Numbered from the stretch's first letter, positions 22,052 through 32,883 are shown. The stretch: 64,000 bases of DNA from Rouxiella chamberiensis (GCF_026967475.1 NZ_CP114058.1:2232001-2296000), one strand, 5' to 3'. A program made the numbers and translations. The notes: generated by a model not told the origin, from the letters alone.

Positions 22052-22420
22052 TTAAAGATAAAGGTGAACACGCACGCTGTACGCATCAAGATTACCGTTA
22101 AGTGAATAGATATCGACATCCGAATTTGCCGGAACGGTGATGGTCCGTGGCGCAGCAAACGGCAGCAGATCTAGACCCTGCTTGTCATACCAATAGAATA
22201 CATAATGAATTTGAATAGGTTTAGGCTGATTGTTACTGAGTGACAAGGTGGCCTTTTTCCGCCCCTGATCGGACGATAACGACGGGGATCCGGGGATTAT
22301 CCCGGCCGTCAGTACCGGCGACTCCATGATTACCGTTTGCTGATCGTTCAGCGCAATACCCGGCGCGCTGCTGCACCCCGCCAAACAAAGCAAGACAGCG
22401 CTGGCCATTAGAAATCGCAT
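22052..22420 (-). CDS. ycfL: YcfL, DUF1425 lipoprotein
   Basis: A 122-aa predicted lipoprotein with signal peptide and lipobox LAGC (residues 12-15), followed by one DUF1425 beta-sandwich-like domain (IQIHYVFYWYDKQGLDL, ANSDVDIYSLN). The function is not established; it is always found beside lpoB in enterobacteria and probably co-transcribed with it. Confidence 0.88.
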   Translation of the reverse strand: MRFLMASAVLLCLAGCSSAPGIALNDQQTVIMESPVLTAGIIPGSPSLSSDQGRKKATLSLSNNQPKPIQIHYVFYWYDKQGLDLLPFAAPRTITVPANSDVDIYSLNGNLDAYSVRVHLYL

Positions 22421-22486
22421 ACCTTTCCCTCTTGAAGAGGCAGAAAACCTGCCAGAGCGGGCACCTCGATGCCCTGCAACCTACTG

Positions 22487-22834
22487 TTATGCCAGCAGAG
22501 GACCCAGATTGCGACCACCTACCAAATGCATATGTATATGATACACCACCTGACCGGCGTGTTTGTTGCAGTTAACAATTAATCGGTAACCGTCTTCGGC
22601 AATACCTTCCTGCTCGGCAAGTTTGGCTGCAACCGTCATCATGCGACCCAGCGCGGCTTCATGCTCGGCGGTCACGTCATTCATGGTCGGAATGAGAATA
22701 TTGGGAATGATGAGAATATGGCTGGGCGCCTGCGGGGCGATGTCACGAAAAGCGGTTACCAGTTCGTCTTGATACACCACGTCAGCCGGGATTTCGCGGC
22801 GGATAATTTTACTGAAAATCGTTTCTTCGGCCAT
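22487..22834 (-). CDS. hinT: Purine nucleoside phosphoramidase HinT (HIT family)
   Basis: A 115-aa HIT protein hydrolysing AMP-lysine and other adenosine phosphoramidates. The histidine triad appears as [11 protein letters not shown] near the C-terminus, with the N-terminal [18 protein letters not shown] typical of HinT. Position between ycfL and ptsG matches E. coli, except that fhuE is absent here. Confidence 0.96.
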   Translation of the reverse strand: MAEETIFSKIIRREIPADVVYQDELVTAFRDIAPQAPSHILIIPNILIPTMNDVTAEHEAALGRMMTVAAKLAEQEGIAEDGYRLIVNCNKHAGQVVYHIHMHLVGGRNLGPLLA

Positions 22835-23040
22835 GATACCTCTCCATTTTCAAATACTGTGCTCGCAGTATGAGTGAGCTATTCCGTTATTTTCAAGTCT
22901 AATCACCGCCTTCCTGGCCGAATGCTGTATAAATCAGCAGCATTTGAGCGACGTATTCCAGATTTGAAGCAAATATCTTATGTTTTGCTCCCTACCCTGT
23001 ATAAAAGAGGCGGTGACATCAGGCGAGTAGGTTTGAGGCG

Positions 23041-23070
23041 AAAAAAGCCGGTCAGGATGAACCGACCGGC
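23041..23070 (-). terminator. Rho-independent terminator of ptsG
   Basis: On the minus strand gccggtc/gaccggc forms a 7-bp stem with a 10-nt loop and is followed directly by TTTTTT, about 65 nt after the ptsG stop. The remainder of the 300-bp gap 22835-23132 shows nothing else recognisable. Confidence 0.8.
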
Positions 23071-23132
23071 AAGAGTGATAACAAGTTTTTGATGGTACTT
23101 GATTTATTGCTGAAGCTTTATGCTGTGAGTGA

Positions 23133-24566
23133 TCAGTTGTTACGGATATAGTCGTCCATGTCGGTTTTCAGGTTGTCGGATTTAGTGCCGAAAATAGCCT
23201 GCACGCCCGAACCCGCAACGACGACACCCGCCGCGCCCAACTGTTTCAACCCTGCCTGATCGACTTTGGCAACATCCGCCACGCTGACACGTAAACGGGT
23301 GATGCAGGCATCAAGATTGGTAATGTTGTCCTTACCGCCGAATGCTTTCACCAGTGAAGCAGACATTTCGCTGCCGCCCTGCGCGGTTTGCGCAGTGGTC
23401 GTGGCTTCGCGGCCAGGCGTTTTCAGATTCAGTTTCACAATCAATACCCGGAAAACGGTGTAGTAAATCAGGCCGTAGATAATGCCAACGATAGGGAACA
23501 GCCAGATGCGGCTGCTGTTACCGCTCAGCACCACAAAATCTATCAGTCCGTGCGAGAAGCTGGTTCCGTCGCGCATGCCAAGCAGAATACAGATTGGGAA
23601 TGCCAGACCGGCCAGAATCATGTGGATAACATACAGAATAGGCGCCACAAACATGAAGGCGAATTCGATAGGCTCGGTAATACCCGTCAGGAACGCGGTG
23701 AGCGCCGCCGAAATCATGATACCGCCGACCTTGGCACGGTTTTCGGGTTTGGCAGAATGCCAGATCGCAATCGCCGCAGCCGGTAGGCCGTACATTTTGA
23801 ACAGGAAGCCGCCGGACAGTTTACCTGCCGTCGGGTCGCCCGCCATATAGCGTGGAATATCGCCATGGAACACCTGCCCCGCCGAATTCACGTATTCGCC
23901 GACCTGCATCTGGAAAGGCACGTTCCAGATATGGTGCAGACCGAAAGGCACCAGCGCGCGCTCGACCAGCCCGTAAATACCAAACGCGACGACCGGGTTC
24001 TGATAGGCCGCCCATTGCGAGAAGGTTTGAATGGCACTGCCGATAGGCGGCCAGATAAAGGACAGCACAACGCCCAGGAAAATAGCCGCCAGCCCCGAGA
24101 TAATTGGCACGAAACGTTTACCGGCAAAGAAGCCAAGGTACTCCGGCAACTTGATACGATAAAAGCGGTTGAACATATAGGCGGCAATGACGCCAGAAAT
24201 AATACCGCCCAGCACGCCGGTATCCGCCAGATGTTTGGCGGCAATCTCTTCGGCCGGCAGGTGCAGTACCATCGGCGCGACCACGGCCATGGTTTTGACC
24301 ATGATGCCGTAGGCGACCACGGCGGCCAGCGCCGAAACGCCGTCATTATTGGTGAAACCGAGTGCTACGCCGATGGCGAAGATCAACGGCATGTTGGCGA
24401 AAACTGATCCTCCCGCTTCGGCCATGACATGCGAAACGACCACGGGAAGCCAGCTAAAGTTTGCGGAACCGACACCCAGCAGAATCCCTGCAATAGGCAA
24501 GACGGAAACGGGCAGCATTAGCGATTTACCGACCTTTTGAAGGTTTGCAAACGCGTTTTTGAACAT
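23133..24566 (-). CDS. ptsG: PTS glucose transporter EIICB(Glc)
   Basis: A 477-aa inner-membrane permease/phosphotransferase that imports glucose as glucose-6-phosphate. The EIIC domain spans residues 1-385 with multiple TM helices and the glucose-site [12 protein letters not shown] motif; the EIIB domain (about 400-477) carries the phospho-cysteine in [13 protein letters not shown]. Length and sequence follow the E. coli protein nearly position for position. The upstream region holds the SgrS pairing sequence and candidate CRP and Mlc sites. Confidence 0.98.
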   Translation of the reverse strand: MFKNAFANLQKVGKSLMLPVSVLPIAGILLGVGSANFSWLPVVVSHVMAEAGGSVFANMPLIFAIGVALGFTNNDGVSALAAVVAYGIMVKTMAVVAPMVLHLPAEEIAAKHLADTGVLGGIISGVIAAYMFNRFYRIKLPEYLGFFAGKRFVPIISGLAAIFLGVVLSFIWPPIGSAIQTFSQWAAYQNPVVAFGIYGLVERALVPFGLHHIWNVPFQMQVGEYVNSAGQVFHGDIPRYMAGDPTAGKLSGGFLFKMYGLPAAAIAIWHSAKPENRAKVGGIMISAALTAFLTGITEPIEFAFMFVAPILYVIHMILAGLAFPICILLGMRDGTSFSHGLIDFVVLSGNSSRIWLFPIVGIIYGLIYYTVFRVLIVKLNLKTPGREATTTAQTAQGGSEMSASLVKAFGGKDNITNLDACITRLRVSVADVAKVDQAGLKQLGAAGVVVAGSGVQAIFGTKSDNLKTDMDDYIRNN

Positions 24567-24569
24567 ATT

Positions 24570-24585
24570 GAGAGTGCTCCTGAGT
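24570..24585 (-). promoter_or_regulatory. SgrS small-RNA pairing site at the ptsG ribosome binding site
   Basis: ACTCAGGAGCACTCTC directly precedes the ptsG ATG and includes the Shine-Dalgarno sequence. It is the sequence with which the sRNA SgrS pairs in E. coli during glucose-phosphate stress, causing translational block and mRNA decay. Its presence implies an sgrS gene elsewhere in the genome. Confidence 0.75.
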
Positions 24586-24719
24586 AATGGTTTTGTATCT
24601 TCGCCGTTAAATAAACTGACGCAAGATACCGACTTCCCAGGGTCTTCAGCGACGGCCTCAACCCTGTTGCAGCGGGCGTTTTTGCCTGCTGCGGGCGGGG
24701 CATATTTTTGCCCCTTTTA

Positions 24720-24741
24720 ATTTTTACGAAGGGTAAAATAA
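24720..24741 (-). promoter_or_regulatory. Candidate Mlc operator upstream of ptsG
   Basis: An imperfect AT-rich palindrome, TTATTTTAC-5 nt-GTAAAAAT on the coding strand, about 160 bp upstream of ptsG. It resembles Mlc/NagC operators, and Mlc represses ptsG in E. coli. Inference only. Confidence 0.35.
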
Positions 24742-24756
24742 ATCCCCCCGACAATA

Positions 24757-24772
24757 GTTGATGGCAATCACG
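24757..24772 (-). promoter_or_regulatory. Candidate CRP site upstream of ptsG
   Basis: CGTGATTGCCATCAAC on the coding strand fits TGTGA-N6-TCACA with two mismatches and lies just upstream of the Mlc-like palindrome. ptsG is CRP-activated in E. coli. Confidence 0.4.
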
Positions 24773-24972
24773 TTTTGCTAAAAAATCATCTTTGACAGGT
24801 CGAATACTTTCCAAAAAGCGGCGTTCAGAGAGGGAATTTTGGCAGGACGCAGAATTGATGGCCCTCGAGAGCAGATAAACATGCGCTATCGGGCCATTAA
24901 TTACGAGAAATAAAATAATTCCGAAACGCGGGAATTCACGCGTTTCGTTTCTTTAAGCAGGTTTGTCGCTTT

Positions 24973-25767
24973 CTAAAGCAGTCGTGCAGAGTCAACGTGG
25001 AAAAGCTTCGAGAAATTCGCGGTGGTCGTTTCCGCCAATGTTTCAAGGCTCACGCCTTTGAGTACGGCGAGGTATTCGGCCACATCACGCACGTAGGCTG
25101 GCTGATTCTCTTTACCACGATGCGGCACCGGTGCCAGATAAGGCGAATCGGTTTCAATCAACAGGCGATCCAGCGGCACATAGCGTGCAGCTTCACGCAG
25201 TTGTTCGGCATTGCGGAACGTCACAATTCCGGAAAACGAGATGTAAAAGCCCAGATCCAGCAGCACTTCCGCCGTAGCACGGTCTTCGGTAAAGCAGTGC
25301 AACACACCGCCGCATTCGCCGGCCTTTTCTTCGTGCAGAATATCGAGCGTATCTTGGCGCGCATCTCGGGTATGCACGATAACCGGCTTGTTCAGCTCGC
25401 GACCCACGCGAATATGGTGACGGAAAGAGTCCTGCTGCAGTTTCAGCTGCGCCGGTTCTTTCTGATAAAAATAGTCGAGGCCTGTTTCACCCATCGCGAC
25501 CACGCGTGGGTCGGCCGCCAGTGTACGCAGCTCGTCAAAATCATAGCCGTCGTCGATATTCAGGGGATGCACGCCGCAGGAGAAGGCGACTTCGGGGCGA
25601 TCGCCTATCATCTCGGCCATCGCACGATAGCCCGGCAACGTAGTCGCTACGGCCAACATGAATTTCACGTCGCGCTCGCGGGCTTTGACCAGCACGTTAT
25701 CGAGATTGCCGTGCAGTGTGGCGTAATCAAGGCTGTCCAGATGACAGTGTGAATCGACTAAAAACAT
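24973..25767 (-). CDS. ycfH: TatD-family metal-dependent hydrolase YcfH
   Basis: A 264-aa TIM-barrel hydrolase with the TatD signature: N-terminal metal motif DSHCHLD, AMGETGLDYFY with the bridging Glu, VIVHTRDA, LHCF and LLIETDSPYL. Related enzymes are 3'-5' exonucleases; the exact substrate of YcfH is not firmly known. A longer frame reaches 25839, but the family begins MFLVDSHCHLD at 25767. The ATG lies 53 bp downstream of the holB stop and the gene is probably co-transcribed with holB. Confidence 0.92.
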   Translation of the reverse strand: MFLVDSHCHLDSLDYATLHGNLDNVLVKARERDVKFMLAVATTLPGYRAMAEMIGDRPEVAFSCGVHPLNIDDGYDFDELRTLAADPRVVAMGETGLDYFYQKEPAQLKLQQDSFRHHIRVGRELNKPVIVHTRDARQDTLDILHEEKAGECGGVLHCFTEDRATAEVLLDLGFYISFSGIVTFRNAEQLREAARYVPLDRLLIETDSPYLAPVPHRGKENQPAYVRDVAEYLAVLKGVSLETLAETTTANFSKLFHVDSARLL

Positions 25768-25820
25768 AGTTAACTCTTTATCTTTTATTAAATGGCTTTC
25801 AAAAAGGGGGATGGGAAGAC

Positions 25821-26796
25821 TTAAAGAGCGGTTTCCCATTCCAGAAGCTGTTCCGTTAACAGAAGCTCGCGGTTAACACCCACCACGCTCAGCAACTGTT
25901 GGCGGCAATGCATCCAGCCCTGAAGATTTTTTTGCAATGCGGTATTGCCCATGCCGTTGGCCAGCAAGGTGATCAAAGGCTGCTGGTCGAGGTTTATCAC
26001 ATAATGGCCCGCGCCCTGCTGGGTTTTCAGAACGTCCAGCAGCAGCGAACCAGAGCCAGAACAGTCGGTCGGCCGCGTCATCGTGATTCAACTGCGGCAA
26101 GAGCGACAGCAGGTCGCGCTGTTGCCAGCTGACGCCGAGTTGCTGGCACAATTGTTCGCGCTGCTTCCAGCGCTCGGGTTGCAATAACGCCAACGCCGCC
26201 AGTGGCGTGCCATCGCCGATCCTCAGCGCCGTTTGTATCGACAGAGGGTCTGCCGGGAGTTGGCGTGCAATCCACTGCCCCGCCAGCGCCGCATCGGGCG
26301 TGGTGAGATGCCAGTAAAAACAGCGGCTGCGCAGCGTAGGCAACAGGCGCGACGGTTCGTGACAACCTAGTAAAAAGTAGGTGCGTTCGGGCGGTTCTTC
26401 AAGCGTCTTTAACAACGCATTGGCGGCCGCCTCGGTCAGCAGCTCGGCATGTGGCAACCACACCACCTTGGCACCGCCCTGTTGTGAATAGTTGTATAGC
26501 GTTTCAATCAGCTGGCGAATAGGTTCCACACCCAGACTGTTTTTGCCCTTCTCCGGCGTCAGCACGTGCCAGTCGGGATGATTACCGGCAATCATCAGAT
26601 GACAGCTGTGACATTTGCCGCAGCTTTTCTCGCCTTCGGGATGCTGACACAGCAACCAGCGGCTCAGGCCGTAAACCAGCGCCTCGTCACCCATGCCTTT
26701 TGCCGCATGCATCAGCAAGGCGTGGTGGCCGCGTCCGCCTTGATATTGCGCGACAAGCTGCCGATACGGGCCGTTTAGCCAGGGATACCACTTCAT
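25821..26796 (-). CDS. holB: DNA polymerase III delta' subunit HolB (one-base frameshift)
   Basis: Clamp-loader subunit. It contains the P-loop-like region GMGDEAL, the zinc-binding cysteines [38 protein letters not shown] (sensor and SRC motif, shown here by its parts TLEEPP and RSRC), and the collar domain at the C-terminus. An extra base near nt 26052-26054 breaks the frame; without it the text reads [17 protein letters not shown] and the protein is 324 aa. HolB is essential in E. coli, so an error is likely. The start overlaps the tmk stop (ATGA). Confidence 0.9.
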
Positions 26797-27443
26797 CCGC
26801 GCGTATCCTGCTCGCGCTGCTGCGCAACCCAGTCGATCAGCGTCTGGCGAATAGCTGCGCTCACCTGCTCGAGAGTTTGCGAAGCATCGATGGTTTTGAT
26901 GCGCTCGTCTTCGGCAGCCAGGCTCAGATAACGCGCGCGGGTGCGCTCGAAGAAGGCCAGCGACTCCTGCTCGATGCGGTCAAGCTCGCCACGCGCCCGG
27001 GCACGCTGCAAACCCACGGCAGGCGGCAGGTCGAGATACAGGGTGAGATCGGGACGAAAATCGCCGAGCACGGTATCGCGAAGCGAGGTCATCAGACGGC
27101 TGTCGATGCCGCGTCCACCGCCTTGATAGGCCTGTGAAGAGAGGTCATGACGATCGCCGACCACCCAGGCACCACGCGCGAGCGCAGGTTTAATCACATT
27201 TTCGACCAGTTGCACGCGCGCCGCATACAGCATCAGGACTTCGGCCTTATCGGTGAGCTGCTCGCCTTCGATGCCCTGTTTAATGAGATCACGCAGCTTT
27301 TCGGCAAGCGGCGTACCGCCCGGCTCGCGGGTGAACTGAATATCTTCAATACCCTGCTCGCGCAATGTCTGCACCACCACGTCGCGCGCTGTGGTTTTTC
27401 CGGCCCCTTCCAGACCTTCGATAACAATAAAACTACTTTTCAT
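26793..27443 (-). CDS. tmk: Thymidylate kinase Tmk
   Basis: A 216-aa kinase converting dTMP to dTDP. P-loop GLEGAGKTT (residues 10-18), the DRH motif [17 protein letters not shown] near residue 95 and the LID-region arginines ([12 protein letters not shown]) are present. Its start overlaps the end of mltG by 11 bases and its stop overlaps holB, so mltG-tmk-holB-ycfH form a tight unit. Confidence 0.97.
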   Translation of the reverse strand: MKSSFIVIEGLEGAGKTTARDVVVQTLREQGIEDIQFTREPGGTPLAEKLRDLIKQGIEGEQLTDKAEVLMLYAARVQLVENVIKPALARGAWVVGDRHDLSSQAYQGGGRGIDSRLMTSLRDTVLGDFRPDLTLYLDLPPAVGLQRARARGELDRIEQESLAFFERTRARYLSLAAEDERIKTIDASQTLEQVSAAIRQTLIDWVAQQREQDTRG

Positions 27444-28458
27444 TCTTGTTTTTCATCAGGTCGCGATAGGCGCGCACTGCCTTGTTATGGCTGTCGAGGT
27501 TGGTGGTAAAGGTGTGGCCACCCTTGCCATCGGCGACAAAATAGAGGAAATCGGTTTTCGCAGGATGCGCGGCCGCTTCAATCGAGGCTTCACTCGGCAT
27601 GGCAATCGGCGACGGCGGCAGACCTTCGATAACATAGGTATTATACGGCGTTGGCGTCTCGAGATCCTTCCTGGCGATCGTACCTTTATAGCTGTCGCCC
27701 ATGCCGTAGATAACCGTAGGATCCGTTTGCAGGCGCATACCAATACGTAAACGATTGATAAACACCGAAGCCACTTCTTTACGCTCGTCTTTGATGGCCG
27801 TCTCTTTTTCGATAATAGACGCCATAGTCAGCATATCCGTCGGCGTTTTATACGGCAATGAAGTATCGCGATCCTGCCAGATCTTCGCCACGGTCTTTTC
27901 CATACGCTGATGCGCACGCTTGAACAGCGAAAGATCGGTCGTGCCTGCGGTATAGGCATAAGTGTCGGGGTAGAGCCAGCCTTCGGCATTTTTGGCATCT
28001 TGCATACCCAGCGCCGTGGCAATGTCATCGTCACTCTTGCCGGTCAGTTCATGCTTGAGATAACCGGCCTTTTGCACGACCTGCATCCAGTCCTGCAAAC
28101 GGAACCCTTCCACGAAACGCACGGTAAACTGTGCCTCTTTACCGCTACGGAGCAGTTCAAGCATCTGACGCACCGTCATGCCCGCCGGGAAACGATACGT
28201 ACCGGCCTTGAACTCGGCGAGTTCCGGCTCCAGGTGCAATAGCAGCGTGAACAGCCAAGGCGAGGCAATCAGTTTTTGCTTTACCAGCATGTCTTCCAGC
28301 ACGACACGACCGGTGCCTGCGGGCAAGGTAAAGATTTTTTCGTTTACCACATTAATCTTGCGATCGGCAAAGCGCTCGACCTTGAAGTAGCCGATTGCCG
28401 CCACAGCCAGCAGGATAATGACAATAAGACCCAATACTCTGATTTTTTTGATTTTCAT
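27433..28458 (-). CDS. mltG: Endolytic peptidoglycan transglycosylase MltG
   Basis: A 341-aa inner-membrane YceG-domain enzyme that cleaves nascent glycan strands and sets their length. One N-terminal TM segment ([18 protein letters not shown]) is followed by a LysM-like subdomain and the catalytic domain with the active-site Glu in [10 protein letters not shown] (about residue 220), then [18 protein letters not shown]. Order pabC-mltG-tmk matches E. coli. Confidence 0.95.
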   Translation of the reverse strand: MKIKKIRVLGLIVIILLAVAAIGYFKVERFADRKINVVNEKIFTLPAGTGRVVLEDMLVKQKLIASPWLFTLLLHLEPELAEFKAGTYRFPAGMTVRQMLELLRSGKEAQFTVRFVEGFRLQDWMQVVQKAGYLKHELTGKSDDDIATALGMQDAKNAEGWLYPDTYAYTAGTTDLSLFKRAHQRMEKTVAKIWQDRDTSLPYKTPTDMLTMASIIEKETAIKDERKEVASVFINRLRIGMRLQTDPTVIYGMGDSYKGTIARKDLETPTPYNTYVIEGLPPSPIAMPSEASIEAAAHPAKTDFLYFVADGKGGHTFTTNLDSHNKAVRAYRDLMKNKNEK

Positions 28459-28508
28459 GAATTTTCACTTAACAACAAAGTGGCTTCCCTTAACGACAAT
28501 GCAGTCTC

Positions 28509-29314
28509 TCAGCAGCAGCGAGGCTGTAAAAATGACAATAATTTTGACCCGTTATAATGCCAGTTTTCTATCTTTCTGACTGGAAGAATTGGCATCAGGG
28601 CATTACAAACGATGACTTCTTCGGCATCTTCGAGGGTGGCGGGCGTTTCACTGACGATGTGCAGCGAAAACGCATCAGACATTTCAATAAGCTCGATAAT
28701 CCGCTGGCGCATAATGCCGTTGACGCCCGCATGGGAAAGATCGGGCGTGAACACCGCCGACCCCTTGCGCCAGAACCAGGTTGGCGGCGCAGCATTCGAC
28801 CAGCAGGCCGGAGGTGTCTCGTCACCAGCGCCTCCTGCGCCGAGGTGTGGTCGAGATGCGCGCGAATCATGACCTGTTCGAGACGATTAAGATGTTTGAT
28901 GCCCGCCAGAAGTGTACTGCGTGCCAGCGTGATCGGGCTTTGGGCGAGTTCGATTCCCTGCTCGCGCCAGCGATGATAATGTTGCGGATAGCCGCTCAAA
29001 GAGAGAATACGCGTGGGGCCGACAACGCCCTGGCTGCTGTAGCCGCGCCCGCCCTGACCCCGTGACAGTATCACCTTGAGCACGCCCTCTTCGCACCCGG
29101 CGGCGGCGGCCCGCATCTCTGCCTCGAGAGTGGCCCAGTGGCAGTCGGGCATCAGCAAGTGTGAGACGGCATGTTGCAATCGCGCAAGGTGCCTGTTCAC
29201 GTGTTGCACGTTGCCTGCTTTCACCCACGCCGTGGTAAAGCAGCCATCGCCAAACTGTACGGCGCGATCGGCGACCGGAATGTGGTCCTGCTGCTGGCCA
29301 TTAATCCAATACAT
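28509..29314 (-). CDS. pabC: Aminodeoxychorismate lyase PabC (two single-base insertions)
   Basis: PLP enzyme of fold type IV that makes p-aminobenzoate for folate. The PLP lysine sits in GIKHLNRLEQVM; VQFGDGCFTT and RGQGGRGYS are family motifs. Two apparent insertions break it: one base at about 28822 (restores EALVRDTSGLLVECCAANL) and one C in the C4 run 28761-28764 (restores QGSAVFTPDLSHAGVNG). The repaired product is 267 aa, as in E. coli (269). MYWINGQQQ at 29314 is taken as the start, not the longer upstream frame. Confidence 0.9.
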
Positions 29315-29428
29315 CGTCTTCTCCCTTTTTCGGCTTTCAGACTGGCGTAATCCCTGCGGCGATGCCACGGGATCTTTCCGACTTTCCGCGCTGCCTCGCA
29401 AACTTCAAACAATGAAGATGCAGATAGC

Positions 29429-29453
29429 AAAAAGGCCCGAATATCGGGCCTTT
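29429..29453 (-). terminator. Rho-independent terminator after fabF
   Basis: A 10-bp perfect stem (aaaggcccga/tcgggccttt) with a 3-nt loop, with a T-run on the minus strand, 20 bp after the fabF stop. It separates fab genes from pabC. Confidence 0.8.
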
Positions 29454-29473
29454 GCAAGCAATACCATAAACAC

Positions 29474-30715
29474 TTACAGCTTGCGGAACACCAGTGAACC
29501 GTTGGTGCCGCCGAAACCGAAGGAGTTACACAGCGTGTATTCCATGTCTTTGACCTGACGCGCTTCGTGTGGCACGAAGTCGAGGTCGCAGCCTGCATCC
29601 GGGTTATCCAGATTCAGCGTCGGAGGAACCGCCTGGTCACGCAGCGCAAGCAGGGTAAAGATAGACTCCACCGCGCCGGCCGCACCCAGCAGGTGACCGG
29701 TCATGGATTTGGTCGAGCTTACCAGCACGCGGCCAGCATCGGCACCAAAGATGGATTTCACTGCCTGCGCTTCGGCAATGTCGCCCGCAGGCGTTGATGT
29801 GCCATGCGCATTGATGTAACCGATTTTCGCGGCGGAAATACCCGCATCGCGAAGCGCGTTTTCCATCGCCAATGCCGCACCGGAGCCGTTGTCGGGCGGC
29901 GAGGTCATATGGTAGGCATCGCTGCTCATCCCGAAACCGACGATTTCGGCATAAATTTTCGCACCCCGCTTTTTGGCGTGCTCGTACTCTTCAAGCACCA
30001 TGATACCGGCGCCGTCACCCAGCACGAAGCCATCACGGTCTTTGTCCCACGGACGACTTGCCGCCTGTGGATTGTCGTTGCGGGTGGAAAGTGCACGGGC
30101 CGCGCCAAATCCGCCGACACCCAGAGGCGTACTGGCTTTCTCGGCACCGCCGGCCAGCATTACGTCGGCATCATCATAGGCGATGATACGCGCCGCGTGG
30201 CCGATGTTATGAACGCCGGAGGTACAGGCTGTTGCAATAGAGATACTTGGGCCACGCAGACCGAACATGATGCTCAGATGACCGGCAATCATGTTGACGA
30301 TGGTAGAAGGCACAAAGAAGGGGCTGATTTTACGCGGGCCGCCGTTAACCAGTAACGTGTGATTTTCTTCGATAAGACCCAGACCGCCGATGCCGGAACC
30401 AATGGCGGCACCAAAGCGCGGGGCATTTTCTTCGGTCACTTCAAGGCCGCTGTCTTTCATGGCCTGAATACCGGCGGCAACGCCGTACTGAATGAAGGGA
30501 TCCATCTTGCGAGCATCTTTACGCGAGATATAGTCTTCACAGTTGAAATCTTTTACTAAGCCAGCAAAGCGCGTTGCATAGGCACTAGTATCAAAATGGT
30601 CGATAAGGCCAATACCACTCTTACCGGCCAGGAGAGCGTTCCAAGTAGACTCTACTGTATTGCCGACGGGAGAAAGCATGCCAAGTCCAGTCACAACAAC
30701 TCGACGTTTAGACAC
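29474..30715 (-). CDS. fabF: Beta-ketoacyl-ACP synthase II FabF
   Basis: A 413-aa condensing enzyme of type II fatty-acid synthesis, responsible for temperature-dependent elongation of palmitoleate to cis-vaccenate. Catalytic Cys in [11 protein letters not shown] (about 163-164), His in [11 protein letters not shown] (about 304) and Lys/His in [12 protein letters not shown] (about 336-341) are all present, plus the C-terminal [10 protein letters not shown]. Intact. Confidence 0.97.
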   Translation of the reverse strand: MSKRRVVVTGLGMLSPVGNTVESTWNALLAGKSGIGLIDHFDTSAYATRFAGLVKDFNCEDYISRKDARKMDPFIQYGVAAGIQAMKDSGLEVTEENAPRFGAAIGSGIGGLGLIEENHTLLVNGGPRKISPFFVPSTIVNMIAGHLSIMFGLRGPSISIATACTSGVHNIGHAARIIAYDDADVMLAGGAEKASTPLGVGGFGAARALSTRNDNPQAASRPWDKDRDGFVLGDGAGIMVLEEYEHAKKRGAKIYAEIVGFGMSSDAYHMTSPPDNGSGAALAMENALRDAGISAAKIGYINAHGTSTPAGDIAEAQAVKSIFGADAGRVLVSSTKSMTGHLLGAAGAVESIFTLLALRDQAVPPTLNLDNPDAGCDLDFVPHEARQVKDMEYTLCNSFGFGGTNGSLVFRKL

Positions 30716-30761
30716 GTGTGTCCTCCAGGGAGGGAAAAATATTACAGAGGGATGAAAAAAC

Positions 30762-30785
30762 TTAGGCGGTCAATTGACCGCCTAA
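30762..30785 (-). terminator. Terminator/attenuator between acpP and fabF
   Basis: A perfect 24-nt palindrome (each arm ttaggcggtcaa) is followed on the minus strand by GTTTTTT. It lies 31 bp beyond acpP and could end the abundant acpP mRNA while allowing partial read-through into fabF. Confidence 0.75.
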
Positions 30786-30816
30786 CTATCAAAACTTATA
30801 AAAAGAAAAGTTTCGA

Positions 30817-31053
30817 TTACGCCTGAGCGTTGTTGATGAAATCAATAGCTGCCTGAACAGTAGTGATTTTTTCAGCTTCTTCGTCAGGGATCTCGGTATC
30901 AAACTCTTCTTCCAGAGCCATAACCAGCTCAACGGTGTCGAGAGAATCTGCGCCAAGGTCGTCTACGAAAGAGGCAGAGTTAACTACTTCTTCCTGTTTA
31001 ACACCCAGCTGTTCAACGATGATTTTCTTAACGCGTTCTTCGATAGTGCTCAT
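30817..31053 (-). CDS. acpP: Acyl carrier protein AcpP
   Basis: A 78-aa acidic four-helix carrier protein. The phosphopantetheine serine is Ser37 in [18 protein letters not shown] (positions 33-50). Sequence is almost identical to the E. coli protein over its whole length. It sits between fabG and fabF as in E. coli. Confidence 0.99.
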   Translation of the reverse strand: MSTIEERVKKIIVEQLGVKQEEVVNSASFVDDLGADSLDTVELVMALEEEFDTEIPDEEAEKITTVQAAIDFINNAQA

Positions 31054-31205
31054 ACTATTAAATTTCCTATCAAAACTCGCTTTCGCGATGGTTTTCGTAG
31101 TGTATAAAATGTTGGAAAAGATGCAACTAAATCCCGGCTGGTCAAACCACTATTTTGCTTTATTTGCCTATTTTTAAAGCCAAAAAAGCAAAAGTAGAAT
31201 GATCA

Positions 31206-31940
31206 TCAGATCATGTACATGCCGCCATTGACATGTAAAGTCTCACCAGTGATGTAGCTGGCCTCATCAGAGGCTAAAAATGCAACAGCGCTGGCAATTT
31301 CTTTTGCATCGCCCAACCGGTTGGCTGGAACTGATGACAAAATGCCTGCGCGTTGATCATCTGTCAACGCCCTTGTCATGTCCGTCTCAATAAAGCCAGG
31401 AGCGACGACGTTGACAGTAATGCCGCGTGAAGCAACTTCACGCGCCAAAGACTTGCTAAAACCGATCAGACCGGCCTTAGCTGCCGCGTAGTTCGCCTGT
31501 CCTGCGTTACCCATGGTTCCAACTACAGAACCAATGGTGATGATTCGGCCAAACCGCTTTTTCATCATAGCTCGCATTACCGCTTTTGACAGCTTAAACA
31601 CAGAGGTCAGATTGGTGTCCAGAATATCCTGCCACTCATCGTCTTTCATGCGCATAAGAAGGTTATCACGGGTAATACCAGCATTATTAACTAAAATGTC
31701 GATTTCACCAAATTCAGCACGAATCGTCGTCAATAATTGTTCAATTGACGAAGAATCAGTCACATTGAGAGCAATACCTTTGCCGTTTTCGCCTAAATAA
31801 GCGCTGATGTCTTCAGCACCTTTTTCGCTGGTCGCGGTGCCAATAACGCGTGCGCCACCGGCAACCAGTTTCTCTGCAATAGCTCGGCCAATACCGCGAC
31901 TCGCGCCGGTGACCAGAGCAATTTTTCCGTCGAAGCTCAT
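31206..31940 (-). CDS. fabG: 3-oxoacyl-ACP reductase FabG
   Basis: A 244-aa NADPH-dependent short-chain dehydrogenase. Cofactor motif TGASRGIGRAIAE (residues 12-24), NNAGITRDNL, and the catalytic Ser-Tyr-Lys set (GSVVG...QANYAAAKAG, Tyr151/Lys155) are present. ATG 31940 is chosen over the longer frame because MSFDGKIALVTGAS matches the family and GAGGAAAAC precedes it. Confidence 0.98.
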   Translation of the reverse strand: MSFDGKIALVTGASRGIGRAIAEKLVAGGARVIGTATSEKGAEDISAYLGENGKGIALNVTDSSSIEQLLTTIRAEFGEIDILVNNAGITRDNLLMRMKDDEWQDILDTNLTSVFKLSKAVMRAMMKKRFGRIITIGSVVGTMGNAGQANYAAAKAGLIGFSKSLAREVASRGITVNVVAPGFIETDMTRALTDDQRAGILSSVPANRLGDAKEIASAVAFLASDEASYITGETLHVNGGMYMI

Positions 31941-31953
31941 TGTTTTCCTCTTC

Positions 31954-32883
31954 TTATTTTTCAAGCGCCGCAGACAGGCTGGCAGTATCGTTCACTGCCA
32001 CCGCCGTCAGGGTATCAACAATACGCTTGGTCAGGCCGGTCAGGACTTTGCCCGGACCCACTTCAACCAGTTGTTCTACGCCTTGCTGAGCCATGTATTC
32101 GACGCTTTCAGTCCAGCGTACCGGATTGTAAAGCTGACGAACAAGGGCGCTGCGAATTTCTTCGGCAGACGTCTCAACCTTCACGTCCACGTTGTTGACA
32201 ACGGGATACTGTGGCTGGCTGAAACTGACTTTCTCGAGAGCCACGGCCATTTTATCCGCCGCAGGCTTCATTAATGCACAGTGTGAAGGCACGCTGACAG
32301 GCAGCGGCAGTGCACGTTTTGCACCGGCTTCCTTACATGCTGCACCGGCACGTTCAACCGCTTCCTTGTTACCGGCAATGACCACCTGGCCCGGCGAGTT
32401 GAAGTTGACCGGCGACACGACTTGTCCCTGGGCAGACTCTTCACAGGCTTTAGCGATGGACGCGTTGTCCAGGCCAATGATGGCATACATTGCGCCGGTG
32501 CCTTCAGGCACCGCTTCCTGCATCAGTTTGCCGCGCAGTTCAACCAGGCTTATCGCCTGCTTGAAATCCAGAACACCGGCACAAACCAACGCAGAATATT
32601 CACCCAGGCTATGACCGGCCATCAATGCCGGTTCAGCGCCCTGCTCCTGCTGCCATACACGCCAGATAGCGACGGAAGCGGCCAGCAACGCGGGTTGAGT
32701 CTGCCAGGTTTTGTTCAACTCTTCGGCAGGACCCTGCTGCACCAGCTGCCACAAATCATATCCCAGAACGGAAGAAGCTTCCGCAAAGGTCGATTCTACC
32801 ACGGGATGCGCTGCCGCGAGGTCTGAAAGCATCCCTAACGCCTGCGAGCCCTGCCCGGGAAAAACAACTGCGATCTTGGTCAT
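31954..32883 (-). CDS. fabD: Malonyl-CoA:ACP transacylase FabD
   Basis: A 309-aa enzyme loading malonyl groups on ACP. N-terminal FPGQGSQALGM, the nucleophile serine in GHSLGEYSALV (about 92) and the catalytic His in VPSHCALM (about 201) are visible. It is 13 bp upstream of fabG in the same operon. Confidence 0.97.
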   Translation of the reverse strand: MTKIAVVFPGQGSQALGMLSDLAAAHPVVESTFAEASSVLGYDLWQLVQQGPAEELNKTWQTQPALLAASVAIWRVWQQEQGAEPALMAGHSLGEYSALVCAGVLDFKQAISLVELRGKLMQEAVPEGTGAMYAIIGLDNASIAKACEESAQGQVVSPVNFNSPGQVVIAGNKEAVERAGAACKEAGAKRALPLPVSVPSHCALMKPAADKMAVALEKVSFSQPQYPVVNNVDVKVETSAEEIRSALVRQLYNPVRWTESVEYMAQQGVEQLVEVGPGKVLTGLTKRIVDTLTAVAVNDTASLSAALEK

